A DNA stretch of 18,443 nt, from contig CAKUFB010000025.1 in NCBI GenBank assembly GCA_934647145.1, positions 1 through 18,443 on the forward strand, in the 5' to 3' direction. Positions 5,482 through 13,999 of the stretch are shown one piece after another. The stretch comes from an uncultured Clostridia bacterium. GTDB lineage: Bacteria > Bacillota > Clostridia > Christensenellales > Aristaeellaceae. How positions within the stretch are numbered: the first letter of the stretch is position 1; each line of letters starts with the position of its first letter. Made by a program: the position numbers and the translations under genes. Under the pieces are notes generated by a model. It was not told the origin of the DNA. It saw only the letters and a program-made list of their open reading frames with translations, and ran no database searches.

Positions 5482-7848
5482 TTACTCCGCATTCAGCTCG
5501 GCACGGCGGATAAACTCATCCTGGAATTCCCTTTCCATGTTGTTGAAATACCAGTTCCAACCGCAGATGCGAACCTGCAGATATTCATAATTTTCGGGAT
5601 GCTCCTGCGCGTCGCGCAGCGTGTCGGCGTCGAGCACGTTGCCCTGAAAGCCGTACCCGCCGCGGCGCATAAAGGTACGCAGGAGTCCCAGCATGGCGTA
5701 CAGCCCTTCTTCTCCCTGGACGGCTGAGGGATGCAGCATGTAGTCGAACGGACAGCCGTAGGCGAACGTGGTGGCGTCGATCTTGGTGACTGAGTGAATG
5801 AGCGCGGTGACGCCGCTGTGGTCACGCCCCATCGCGGCGCTCATGTTTTTGGAAAGCAGCTCGCCGGAAACGCGTCCGTCCGGGGTGGCGCCGCACTTTT
5901 CGCCAAAGCGATGAGAAAACCAGATGGATTCGCCGTTTACGACAAAGTGACCGCCGCGGACATTCTTCCGGCTGACAACCATCTGGGAGAAGTGCGCCAG
6001 GAGAGAAGTCGCAAGGCAATCCACCTCGTCGAGGTCGTTGCCGAACTTCTCAGGATCATGCAGCAGCTGCATCCGCAGCTCCTCATGACCTCGCCAGTTG
6101 GCGTTCAGAATGTCGCGCAGCTCGGGCAGCGTGACCACTTTCCTGTCAAAAACATACTTTTTGACCATCATCAGCGAATCAGCCGCGGTGGCATGGCAGC
6201 TTAAGAACATGACGGTGTGATTGTACTTCACGCCGTCGTGATAGGCGTCGCGTCCGCAGTCGAGGCTTTCCTTCATGGTGCCGGAATACATGGGCGCCGG
6301 ATTGTAGTCCAGAAGGTGCGAATCGTAGAAATCGGAGATGATAAACGCCTTGCCGATGAGGCATTCCACCTGCTTGATATAGGCTGCCTTGAAGTCCTCA
6401 AAGGTCTGCATGGTTTCGACGACGCCGGTTTCGCAGCCGATGAATTTGCCGCTGAGCGGATCGATACCGTTATTGAAGGCCAGCTCGACGCCCTTGGCCA
6501 GATTGACATACATGTGCTCGGGAACGGTTTCATGACCGCGCGTCGCGAAGTTGTTGCAGCCGGTTCCTACGAGGCTGCGCGCCTCTTCCTCGGTGCGGCC
6601 CATTTTGAGGGAGGTGCGGTAGGCCAGATCCTCATTGATGAACACAATGGTGCTGACCCCGCGGCGGATCATATCGAGCGCCTTGCGCAGGAAGCTGTCG
6701 GGCGTATTGGGCATGACCTTTATAATCAGCTTGGGATTGACCAGGCGGGATTCATCGTATGCCTCCAGCATGATGAAGGACAGGTCGTTGATGAGGGAGC
6801 GGCCGTTCTCATCATAGCCGCCGAAAGAGATGGGCTGGGCGTGAATATGCCCCTGGTTGGTGAATTTCTCAAAAAAGTAGCGGAAGAGCTCTTTGCACTG
6901 ATCGCGCGTAATGCGTCCTTCTTCCAGATCCCTTGTGTACCAGGGCCACAGATCGACGTCCAGGTTGCCGAGGGAGCGGACCTGCACCTCGTCGAAGTAC
7001 TGCTGAATCAGATGATGGAAGTAGATGAGCGCCATGGTCTGGTACATGGTTCTTGGCGCGCCCTGACGCAGCGCCTCGAAGCATTCTACCACGATGGGCA
7101 TCTTCTCATCGTCGTTGATGTGACGGCGGGCCACGTCGAGGAAGCGGTTCATCAGGCGGACAAGGGCTTCGTACTCGATCTCAACGGACTGATAATAGAT
7201 TTCCTGCTTTTCGGTGAGCTGACCGGATTCCGCTTTTTCACGGTGAATCCGTTTGACACGTTCAAGCAGACCGGGGAAGCCGAGGCTTTCGATCGAAGCC
7301 CAGTCCGGCACGGAATGATCGTAGTCCGGCCAGAAAATGCCGGCGCCGGTTTCGGCAATATTGGCGGCGGCCGCCTCAAATTCAGGCGTCGGCCTGATCT
7401 GCTCACGCCAGTGGGTGATCAGGGGCATCAGAGGGCAGCGATGGACGGGTACGCTGTGAACAGCGTAGTCCTCGGTGGCGAGAGCCTCCATGCTGCCTTC
7501 ATTCTGCTGATTCCGGCGTGCAGAATGCTCCCCGTCGGCGTTCTTCTGACGGGCGTTGAGCCGTTTATGCTGCTCGTTCAGTTTGGCTTCTCCCTTGGGC
7601 GTGAGCCAGCCGCAGATGTTCCAGCCGAACCAGTCGACGGGATTGACCTCGATAGCGGCATGATCCATGGCAAGGGCGAAGGCACGAGCCTTGATGATGG
7701 GGTGCGGCTGGCCTTCCATGGCGTTCATCAGCTTGATGATTTCGAAAACCAGCGCATCGCGGTTGGAGATACCGGTACCCGGTTCATAATGAGGATTGTC
7801 ATACAGATTGAGTTTCTTTCGATCCTCATCAAAGCGGCGCCATAGCAT
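5482..7848 (-). CDS. Glycyl radical enzyme B, divergent paralogue of GRE-A lacking the C-x-E glutamate
   Basis: A 788-residue glycyl radical enzyme and first gene of its operon. It shares the MLWxRF opening, the VPDW segment (DHSVPDW, 177-183), HPSAVQGEEGL (706-716) and the radical loop RICGWNWYFNNM (760-771, Gly763) with GRE-A. The thiyl cysteine aligns at Cys431 in VGTGCNNFA, but the residue two places later is Asn433 instead of Glu. The general base of the diol-dehydratase-type GREs is therefore missing, which points to different chemistry. It is 48 residues longer than GRE-A, mainly from a hydrophilic Q/N/R-rich insertion around residues 84-150. The ATG at 7848 is supported by AGGAG about 11 nt upstream. 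Its products may feed, or derive from, GRE-A. The family is certain; substrate and reaction are unknown. Confidence 0.92.
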   Translation of the reverse strand: MLWRRFDEDRKKLNLYDNPHYEPGTGISNRDALVFEIIKLMNAMEGQPHPIIKARAFALAMDHAAIEVNPVDWFGWNICGWLTPKGEAKLNEQHKRLNARQKNADGEHSARRNQQNEGSMEALATEDYAVHSVPVHRCPLMPLITHWREQIRPTPEFEAAAANIAETGAGIFWPDYDHSVPDWASIESLGFPGLLERVKRIHREKAESGQLTEKQEIYYQSVEIEYEALVRLMNRFLDVARRHINDDEKMPIVVECFEALRQGAPRTMYQTMALIYFHHLIQQYFDEVQVRSLGNLDVDLWPWYTRDLEEGRITRDQCKELFRYFFEKFTNQGHIHAQPISFGGYDENGRSLINDLSFIMLEAYDESRLVNPKLIIKVMPNTPDSFLRKALDMIRRGVSTIVFINEDLAYRTSLKMGRTEEEARSLVGTGCNNFATRGHETVPEHMYVNLAKGVELAFNNGIDPLSGKFIGCETGVVETMQTFEDFKAAYIKQVECLIGKAFIISDFYDSHLLDYNPAPMYSGTMKESLDCGRDAYHDGVKYNHTVMFLSCHATAADSLMMVKKYVFDRKVVTLPELRDILNANWRGHEELRMQLLHDPEKFGNDLDEVDCLATSLLAHFSQMVVSRKNVRGGHFVVNGESIWFSHRFGEKCGATPDGRVSGELLSKNMSAAMGRDHSGVTALIHSVTKIDATTFAYGCPFDYMLHPSAVQGEEGLYAMLGLLRTFMRRGGYGFQGNVLDADTLRDAQEHPENYEYLQVRICGWNWYFNNMEREFQDEFIRRAELNAE

Positions 7849-7880
7849 AAAATCACACTCCTAATGCTCTTTTCGCCATT

Positions 7881-7909
7881 ATCATAGTCGACCAGGCCCC
7901 TCCGGTAAA
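7881..7909 (-). promoter_or_regulatory. Promoter of the GRE-B/activase/GRE-A operon
   Basis: On the minus strand TTTACC (7909-7904) and TATGAT (7886-7881) are separated by 17 nt, predicting RNA start near 7875 and a leader of about 26 nt. The weak -35 box is consistent with a promoter needing an activator, such as the divergently encoded AraC protein. That role is inference. Confidence 0.55.
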
Positions 7910-7960
7910 TGGAAAATCGGGTGGTGTTTGTATAAAACGAATCACGACTTCCAATTGCGC

Positions 7961-7990
7961 TTGCTCTGCGGGAGCTGGATATGGTATGAT
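7961..7990 (+). promoter_or_regulatory. Possible promoter of the AraC-kinase operon
   Basis: TTGCTC (7961-7966) and TATGAT (7985-7990) are 18 nt apart. A start about 7 nt after the -10 would fall at the ribosome binding site (7996-8000), so the leader would be very short. An alternative -10, TATAAA (7931-7936), lacks a good -35. The assignment is therefore tentative. Confidence 0.35.
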
Positions 7991-8010
7991 GTAACGGAGG
8001 TGATTAAGAC

Positions 8011-8811
8011 ATGACAAGGTTCATTCAGTTTTGGAAAAATATGCCGGTGGTTCAGGAAATAGCGCTTGTTTTTCGCTATATTGACCCGATAGAACGCTAT
8101 CCCATGCGCAATAATGGGCGACATCATCATGGTCTGCTCTATGCGCTGGAGGGCCGTGAAACCTACAGGACGCAGAATGCAACGCTGCATACGGAACCGG
8201 GAGACGTATTTTATTTGCCGAAATCGGAGCGATATGGTGTGGAAATGTCTGATCCCTGCTGCACGGTTTTGTGCATCGATTTTGAAACCGGTATTCCGGT
8301 GGACTCGACAGCCTTTCAGCTGAGACCGGTGAACAGCCGGCTCTTCAAGGGATATTTTGTTGAAATGGAACATATATGGCAGCTCAAACGCGTGGGCTGG
8401 GAAATGGAATGCCTGTCCATGCTGTACCATATTATGGCCGAAATGCAGCGGCAGGCTCAGGCGCGATATTTTCCCAGCGACATGCTGGGAAAGATTCAGC
8501 CTGGGGTGGACTATCTTCATAAGCACTTTGATAACCCGAATCTCCGCGTGGAAGAGCTGGCTCAAAAGAGCGGCTTTCATCCCCGGTATTTTGCAAAGGT
8601 CTTCCGGGACGCCTACGGTGTATCGCCCAAACAGTACCTGACCCAGCTGCGTATGGAACGAGCGCGCGAATTGATCCTGAGCAACCGCTATACCGTTTCG
8701 CAGATCGCGCAGATGACTGGCTATGGGGAAATATATCACTTCAGCAAGGCGTTCAAGCAGGAAAATGGCGTTACGCCGACCGAGTACAACAGGAAATGGG
8801 AGGGAAACTGA
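8011..8811 (+). CDS. AraC-family transcriptional regulator
   Basis: A 266-residue regulator with an N-terminal cupin-like ligand-binding region (about 30-95, including RHHHGLLYALEG and the PGDVFYLP turn) and a C-terminal double helix-turn-helix domain (about 160-262). The second HTH carries the family signature around SQIAQMTGYGEIYHFSKAFKQ (230-250), ending in GVTPTEYN. GGAGGTGAT lies upstream of the ATG. Divergent orientation from the GRE operon across a 162-bp gap, with no other regulator closer, makes it the likely direct regulator of the GREs, probably as an activator responding to a sugar-like ligand. One nt separates its stop from the histidine kinase start, so the two are co-transcribed. 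Confidence 0.92.
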   Translation: MTRFIQFWKNMPVVQEIALVFRYIDPIERYPMRNNGRHHHGLLYALEGRETYRTQNATLHTEPGDVFYLPKSERYGVEMSDPCCTVLCIDFETGIPVDSTAFQLRPVNSRLFKGYFVEMEHIWQLKRVGWEMECLSMLYHIMAEMQRQAQARYFPSDMLGKIQPGVDYLHKHFDNPNLRVEELAQKSGFHPRYFAKVFRDAYGVSPKQYLTQLRMERARELILSNRYTVSQIAQMTGYGEIYHFSKAFKQENGVTPTEYNRKWEGN

Positions 8812-8812
8812 A

Positions 8813-10492
8813 ATGAAACGGTTTAAACGCAGGGCGCCTTCTTTACGGGAGAGGCTGATTCTGCCCATGCTGCTGTCAGCTCTGATTCCCATGACGGTGT
8901 TTGCTCTGATCATCTCAAACGTGATCAACGCCAGCAATGTGGCGGCGGGACGGGCAGAAACGGTGGAATTGGCCTCGCGAATTGTCAAGGAAATATCCAA
9001 TCTTGAGAGTAATGCCACTGCCGCGGCTCAGGCGCTGTCGAGCAGCCAGACCCTGCGCGAAATCTATCGCAAAATGTTCGACGGCTTAACCGCTTCAGAT
9101 GAGCTGGATTACTACAAGCTGCTGCGCGATACGATTTCCACCAGCATGCTGCTGGATGATTTTTACGGCATCCGCATCTACCTGCCGGACACAGATCTGC
9201 TCACGCGGGAAGAATATAATTTCTATAGCCTGTCCGATCTGAACCCTGATGAACTGCCGGAAGCCATGAAACGGAACGATAAGGTGCGCATGGGCTGGAC
9301 AAAATGGCAGAACCGGCTGGCGCGAAACAAGCACAGCCTGTTAATCTGCAAGAGCTACTGGGTTAAAATTGTACTGCGCGGGAAGAACGGCGGCGACATG
9401 TATGTTGCTGTGGACGTGGCGATGAATACGATTCAGACGTTGATGCTCAACCATACTGACGTCAAGTGTTCCTATAGGATCCGCGGAGAAAACGGGGAAA
9501 CGCTCCTTGAGTGCGGTTCAACAGTCAACGCGCCAGAAAAAAGGCGCTATCAGGTGGAGCGCAGACTGGAGGACGGCTCGACATTTTATATCGAAGTGGA
9601 TCTGGCGCAGTTCAGATCGGATATCAGCGAATATCTTTCGCTGCTATTCATAACTGCTCTTGTATGCACCGTTTTGATTCCGCTGTTCGCCATGGTGATT
9701 TCGGCTCGCCAGTGCAAGGCGCTGACCAGGCTGGCGGACGCCAATACACAGATGGCACAGGGCCAATATAAGCGCATCCCGGAGGACGCAGACACGCGTG
9801 AGATTATTGCGATTCAGCAAACATACAATCACATGGTCATGCGCATTGACGATCTTATACATAATGTCTTTGAAGAGAAGATCAAAAAGCAGGAGGCGCA
9901 GATCAACTGCCTGTTCGAACAGATCAAACCGCACTTTCTGTACAACACGCTGGAGAGCGGCCGGTGGATGGCCATCCGGGCGGAGGATACTCGAACGGCA
10001 AAATTTCTCGGAAAGCTGGCGAAATACTTTAAGCTGGGCTTGGGGAAGGGCACAGAAAAAGTTCCGCTGCGCAGTGAACTGGAGCATATCAGGCTCTATG
10101 TCGAATTGATTAACATGCGCATTTCTGAGTGCGTGTCGCTGGAGATTGATGTGGATGAAGAGATACTCGACTGCATGGTGATCCGTCTGCTGCTTCAGCC
10201 GCTGGTTGAAAACGCGGTGGAGCATGGAATCTGTTCCAGATCCAACCCACATGGCGTCGTGCGAATCACGGGCGGAAGGCAGAAGAACGGACTGTTCATC
10301 GGCATTGAAAATGACGGCGCTTCGATTCCGAGGGAGAAAATCGATGCGCTTAACAGGGGAGAGGAGATCGGGTTGGGTATCGCCAATGTACGGAAGCGAC
10401 TTGAGCTGTTTTATGGGGATTCCTGTAGTATTTATTATGAAAACAGACCGGAAGGTGGCGTAAAAAGCACAATCACATTGGAAGAGTATTAA
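8813..10492 (+). CDS. YesM-type sensor histidine kinase
   Basis: A 559-residue membrane sensor kinase. Two transmembrane segments (about 15-38 and 275-297) flank an extracellular sensing region of about 235 residues. A HAMP-like linker (about 298-350) and a helix lead to the His_kinase domain with QIKPHFLYNTLE (370-381; phospho-acceptor His374), followed by an HATPase domain with N-box LVENAVEHG (464-472) and a glycine-rich segment near GLGIANVRKRL (520-530). The ATG at 8813 is used because GGGAGG is upstream and the preceding AraC stop is 1 nt away. This LytS/YesM-type kinase class pairs with YesN-type regulators next to CUT1 sugar transporters in Firmicutes. The likely partner is the response regulator at 14067, separated from it by the ABC genes. 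Confidence 0.92.
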   Translation: MKRFKRRAPSLRERLILPMLLSALIPMTVFALIISNVINASNVAAGRAETVELASRIVKEISNLESNATAAAQALSSSQTLREIYRKMFDGLTASDELDYYKLLRDTISTSMLLDDFYGIRIYLPDTDLLTREEYNFYSLSDLNPDELPEAMKRNDKVRMGWTKWQNRLARNKHSLLICKSYWVKIVLRGKNGGDMYVAVDVAMNTIQTLMLNHTDVKCSYRIRGENGETLLECGSTVNAPEKRRYQVERRLEDGSTFYIEVDLAQFRSDISEYLSLLFITALVCTVLIPLFAMVISARQCKALTRLADANTQMAQGQYKRIPEDADTREIIAIQQTYNHMVMRIDDLIHNVFEEKIKKQEAQINCLFEQIKPHFLYNTLESGRWMAIRAEDTRTAKFLGKLAKYFKLGLGKGTEKVPLRSELEHIRLYVELINMRISECVSLEIDVDEEILDCMVIRLLLQPLVENAVEHGICSRSNPHGVVRITGGRQKNGLFIGIENDGASIPREKIDALNRGEEIGLGIANVRKRLELFYGDSCSIYYENRPEGGVKSTITLEEY

Positions 10493-10515
10493 CATATTCC
10501 TGCGGATAATGGGGT

Positions 10516-10543
10516 ATTGACAGCGGATTGTCGGGTTGTCAAT
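10516..10543. promoter_or_regulatory. Inverted-repeat operator candidate at the ABC promoter
   Basis: ATTGACA (10516-10522) and TGTCAAT (10537-10543) form a perfect 7-bp inverted repeat with 14 nt between arms. Arm centres are 21 bp apart, about two helical turns. The right arm overlaps the -35 box, a good position for a dimeric regulator such as the YesN-type protein. This is inferred from position and symmetry only. Confidence 0.45.
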
Positions 10544-10564
10544 CAAAAATATCGCTGTTATAAT
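10536..10564 (+). promoter_or_regulatory. Promoter of the ABC transporter operon
   Basis: TTGTCA (10536-10541) and a consensus TATAAT (10559-10564) are 17 nt apart, predicting RNA start near 10571 and a leader of about 44 nt. This is one of the best promoters in the window. It gives the transporter genes a transcription start independent of the upstream regulator genes. Confidence 0.75.
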
Positions 10565-10614
10565 CGAGACGATGAAGGGAAACAGGATGTCTGATTTGAA
10601 ATGAGGCGATAGGT

Positions 10615-11553
10615 ATGATGAAGACAAATACTCTCCAAAGGCCGCGAAAAAGGTCGAAGCTGCACCTGATCGCGATGAACTGGCAGATCTATGTGCTGCT
10701 CATTCCGGCTCTTGTGAGCCTGATCTGGTTTCGGTATCTGCCGATGTACGGCATTCAGATTGCCTTCAAGGATTATAACATCGTCAAGGGAATCGTAGGA
10801 AGCCCCTGGGTCGGTTTGAAGCACTTCGAAAAATTGTTCCGCAATTCCATGTTCCTGCGTTCCCTGCGCAATACGCTGATTTTGAACCTGTATAATTTCA
10901 TCTATCAGACGCCCATGCCGATTTTCTTTGCCATACTGATCGACAGCTGCAAATCGCTGCGCTACAAGAAAATTGTGCAGACCGTTTCCTATCTGCCGCA
11001 CTTCCTTTCCTGGGTGATCGTCGGCGCGCTGTTCAGCAATCTGCTGGCCATGGATACCGGCATTGTCAACCGGATCGTCATGTTTTTCGGCGGAGAACAG
11101 CAGATCTGGCTTTCCTCGGAGTCTGCATTCCGAAGTATTGTCACGACGGCTGATGTGTGGAAATCGACCGGTTGGGGCACGATCATCTACCTTGCGGCCA
11201 TGACGGGGATCGACCCGGCGCTGTATGAAGCGGCCAGCATCGACGGCGCTGGCAGGTGGCAGCGTATATGGCATATCACTCTGCCCGGTATCCGCTCGAC
11301 GATTGCCGTGATTCTCATCATGCGCGCCGGCGGGGCGCTGGTCAACGACGTGGAAATGGTCATGGCGCTGTATTCGCCTTCCGTCTATGAAGTGGGCGAC
11401 GTACTGGGTACCTACATGTACAGAACCGGTATTGGCAACATGAAGTACAGCCTGACCTCTGCTGCTGGTCTGTTTACCTCCGTGATCGGCATGCTCCTGA
11501 TGGTCGGCGCGGACTGGATTTCCAATAAGATGGGAGAGCGCGGCATATGGTGA
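10615..11553 (+). CDS. CUT1 sugar ABC transporter permease, LplB/YteP family
   Basis: A 312-residue permease with about six transmembrane helices and the cytoplasmic EAA loop EAASIDGAGRWQRIWHITLP (205-224) that docks onto the ATPase. The N-terminal stretch around YVLLIPALVSLIWFRYLPMYGIQIAFKDYN is characteristic of LplB-type permeases, which import oligosaccharides or complex saccharides in Firmicutes (for example YteP for rhamnogalacturonan in Bacillus subtilis). GAGG lies 8 nt before the ATG; a second ATG follows immediately and could be used. The gene overlaps the next permease by 7 nt. No ATPase gene is nearby, as is usual for such systems, which share an MsmX-type ATPase. Confidence 0.92.
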   Translation: MMKTNTLQRPRKRSKLHLIAMNWQIYVLLIPALVSLIWFRYLPMYGIQIAFKDYNIVKGIVGSPWVGLKHFEKLFRNSMFLRSLRNTLILNLYNFIYQTPMPIFFAILIDSCKSLRYKKIVQTVSYLPHFLSWVIVGALFSNLLAMDTGIVNRIVMFFGGEQQIWLSSESAFRSIVTTADVWKSTGWGTIIYLAAMTGIDPALYEAASIDGAGRWQRIWHITLPGIRSTIAVILIMRAGGALVNDVEMVMALYSPSVYEVGDVLGTYMYRTGIGNMKYSLTSAAGLFTSVIGMLLMVGADWISNKMGERGIW

Positions 11554-12452
11554 GTTCCAAAAGATCCAACAGAATCAGACGGGCGAATTCAGAACGGGCC
11601 TATGACCTCTTCGTGTATGTGATGATCACGCTGCTGGCGGTTGTCTGCCTTTACCCCTATCTGAACGTGATGGCAAAATCGTTCAGCGGAGCCAAATACG
11701 TTCTTTCCGGACATGTGATGGGGATCATCCCGAAGGGCTTCAATATGGAAGCCTATGCTATGACGCTGAACAGCGAGCGGTTTGTGACGTCGGCCAGAAA
11801 CACGGTCTTCATTACCGTCGTCGGCACGTTCCTCAACGTCATGCTGACCTACTTTATGGCCTATGCCACGTCGCGCAGGAATCTGCCGGGCTCCAGGCTG
11901 ATCATGACGCTGTATATCATTACGATGATGTTCGGCGGAGGCATGATCCCCACTTACTTTGTCGTGATCAACGCGGGCCTGCGCAATTCCCTGTGGTCGC
12001 TCATTCTGCCCGGGCTGGTTGTTCCGTACAACCTGATTCTGATGCGCAACTACATGGCGGCGCTGCCTGATGAGCTGGAGGAATCGGCGTCGATCGACGG
12101 CGCCAGCCAGTGGACGGTCATGTTCAGGATTTTGCTGCCGCTGACGCTTCCCTCCATCGCGACGATCGTTCTGTTCTGTGCAGTCGGCTACTGGAACAGC
12201 TACTTCAACGCGCTGCTTTACATTGATGACCGCGGCAAGGTGGTGCTGCAGCAGTATATCCGCGAGCTGCTGGCCAGCATCGGAGACGCCGAGAAGAATG
12301 GCGGCGATGTCCGCGAAATGACGCGCGGCATGCCCAGCGAAACGGTTCGCGCAGCCTGCGTCGTGTGCTCCACGCTGCCCATCCTGTGCCTGTATCCCTT
12401 CCTGCAGAAATACTACATCAAGGGCATGACGCTGGGCGCTGTCAAGGGATAA
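11547..12452 (+). CDS. CUT1 sugar ABC transporter permease, YtcP/LplC family
   Basis: A 301-residue second permease of the same importer, with about six transmembrane helices and an EAA loop ESASIDGASQWTVMFRILLP (179-198). It starts inside the 3' end of the LplB gene (7-nt overlap), with GGGAGAG upstream, so translation is coupled and equal amounts of both permeases are expected. The C-terminal segment KYYIKGMTLGAVKG is the standard ending of YtcP-type permeases. With the preceding permease it forms the heterodimeric channel. Confidence 0.92.
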   Translation: MVSSKRSNRIRRANSERAYDLFVYVMITLLAVVCLYPYLNVMAKSFSGAKYVLSGHVMGIIPKGFNMEAYAMTLNSERFVTSARNTVFITVVGTFLNVMLTYFMAYATSRRNLPGSRLIMTLYIITMMFGGGMIPTYFVVINAGLRNSLWSLILPGLVVPYNLILMRNYMAALPDELEESASIDGASQWTVMFRILLPLTLPSIATIVLFCAVGYWNSYFNALLYIDDRGKVVLQQYIRELLASIGDAEKNGGDVREMTRGMPSETVRAACVVCSTLPILCLYPFLQKYYIKGMTLGAVKG

Positions 12453-12490
12453 TTGCGCCGAAAGGCGTAAAATATAAGGAGGAATCTGGT

Positions 12491-13975
12491 ATGAGAAAGA
12501 CACTGGCCCTGATCCTGGCGCTTTGCATGTTGCTGAGCATTGGCGTTTCCGCATCGGCGGAATCCCTGAGCGTTCTGGCGAACGGCAACATGCAGCAATT
12601 CTTCGCGGGCGAAGATGAGAACCACAACGACATTCACACCTGGCTGTCAGAGAAGTCCGGCTTTGATCTGAACTACACCGTGCTGCCCTCTGAAGGCGGC
12701 GAGGAAAAACGCAACCTCATCATGACCTCCGGTGAGGCGCCCGACATGATTGTGATCGGCCGCTCGACCTTTCTGGACTATGTCTCTCAGGGACTTCTGC
12801 AGCCCCTGGATGAGGCGATTGCCGCGTCCGGCAAGCTGGAGGGCACCGAATGCATGGCCCCCGAGGTAGCTCAGATGGGTGTTGTCGACGGCGTCACCTA
12901 TGCCATCTGCACCCCCAACAACGGCGGCAAGGCGCCCATCTCCTTCCTGTACAACATTGCCGCGCTGGAAGAAGCGGGCGTGAAGATCCCCACCGAGCAG
13001 CTGACGCCCGAGACGCTGCATGAATTCCTGCGGGAAGTGCATGAGAAGTGCCCCGATATGATCACCTTTGCGTCTGCCGGCGCGAAGACCAGTGACTATC
13101 ATCTGTCGGGCTTCCAGTTCCTGTACTGCGCTTACGGCCTTGATACCGAGTTCCGCCTGGGCGCCGACGGCAAGCTGGAGATGAGCTCCACCACCGAGGA
13201 TATGCGCGAGTGCCTGAGCCTGATCGCTCAGATGTACAGCGAAGGTCTGATCGATCCCGAGTACTCCGTCACCAAGACGGACAAGCTGCAGGAGAAGTTC
13301 CTAGACAATCGCGTGGCCACAATGGGGCTGCAGTGGTATGACGAGGCCTATCCCACCACGCTGATGGCCAATGAAGACGGCTCCTGGATCTGGAAGTGGC
13401 TGGGCAATGTCGGCGGCCGCGACAACAGCACACAGCAGGATTTCGGAGGCACCGTTTCCAATTATCTGTGCGTCCCCTACAACAGCACAAAGGCCAAGGA
13501 AGTGGTCGACTACGCGGCGCTGCTGTGCTCTCCCGAAGCCTATGACTACATGATGCTGGGCGAAGAGGGCTATGACTACGAGCGCGACGCCGAGGGGAAA
13601 ATCACCATCAGGCCCGAGAGCCGCCGTGCCACTGTGGGTACCCAGTACTACGTATACTATTACGTCTGCGAGACCCTGGCTCAGCGCAACGAGCGCATCT
13701 GGCGCAACGACGAAGGCCAGGAATGGTATCAGCAGTGGGAGCACCATTGCGCGACCGAACTCAAGGGCGCTGTGGATCCCGCGCTGTCCATGCCGGTCAT
13801 TGACGAGTATGTGGAGTACATGACCGACCTGCGCGCGCTGGCTGCCGAGTACTTCATGAAGATCGCTACCGGCGCGCTGCCGCTGGAAGCCTTTGACGAG
13901 TATCTCAGGAAGTTCGACGAGTTGGGCGGCAACGAGGTTGTCGCGGCTGTCAACGAGTGGTACGCCAACAGGTAA
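12491..13975 (+). CDS. Extracellular solute-binding protein of the CUT1 transporter
   Basis: A 494-residue substrate-binding protein of the large LplA/YtcQ-like type. The ATG at 12491 follows AAGGAGG and opens a clear signal peptide: MRKT, a hydrophobic core to about residue 19, then SASA before ESLSV, so signal peptidase I would cut near residue 23. There is no valid lipobox: the only nearby cysteine, Cys12, is preceded by Leu rather than Ala, Gly or Ser. This is odd, since Gram-positive binding proteins are usually lipid-anchored; this one may be released or tethered by an uncut signal. It lies 38 nt after the permease and is followed by a strong hairpin. It captures the ligand, presumably a carbohydrate, for the permeases. 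Confidence 0.9.
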   Translation: MRKTLALILALCMLLSIGVSASAESLSVLANGNMQQFFAGEDENHNDIHTWLSEKSGFDLNYTVLPSEGGEEKRNLIMTSGEAPDMIVIGRSTFLDYVSQGLLQPLDEAIAASGKLEGTECMAPEVAQMGVVDGVTYAICTPNNGGKAPISFLYNIAALEEAGVKIPTEQLTPETLHEFLREVHEKCPDMITFASAGAKTSDYHLSGFQFLYCAYGLDTEFRLGADGKLEMSSTTEDMRECLSLIAQMYSEGLIDPEYSVTKTDKLQEKFLDNRVATMGLQWYDEAYPTTLMANEDGSWIWKWLGNVGGRDNSTQQDFGGTVSNYLCVPYNSTKAKEVVDYAALLCSPEAYDYMMLGEEGYDYERDAEGKITIRPESRRATVGTQYYVYYYVCETLAQRNERIWRNDEGQEWYQQWEHHCATELKGAVDPALSMPVIDEYVEYMTDLRALAAEYFMKIATGALPLEAFDEYLRKFDELGGNEVVAAVNEWYANR

Positions 13976-13999
13976 CGCCTGACGGTTAATGCAATGTTT

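Noticed and set aside
3162..7845. Very long open frames on the plus strand opposite both GRE genes (more than 500 codons each)
   Set aside because: They are antisense shadows of GC-rich coding DNA. They lack plausible ribosome sites and protein features, while the minus-strand frames carry complete GRE and activase motifs.
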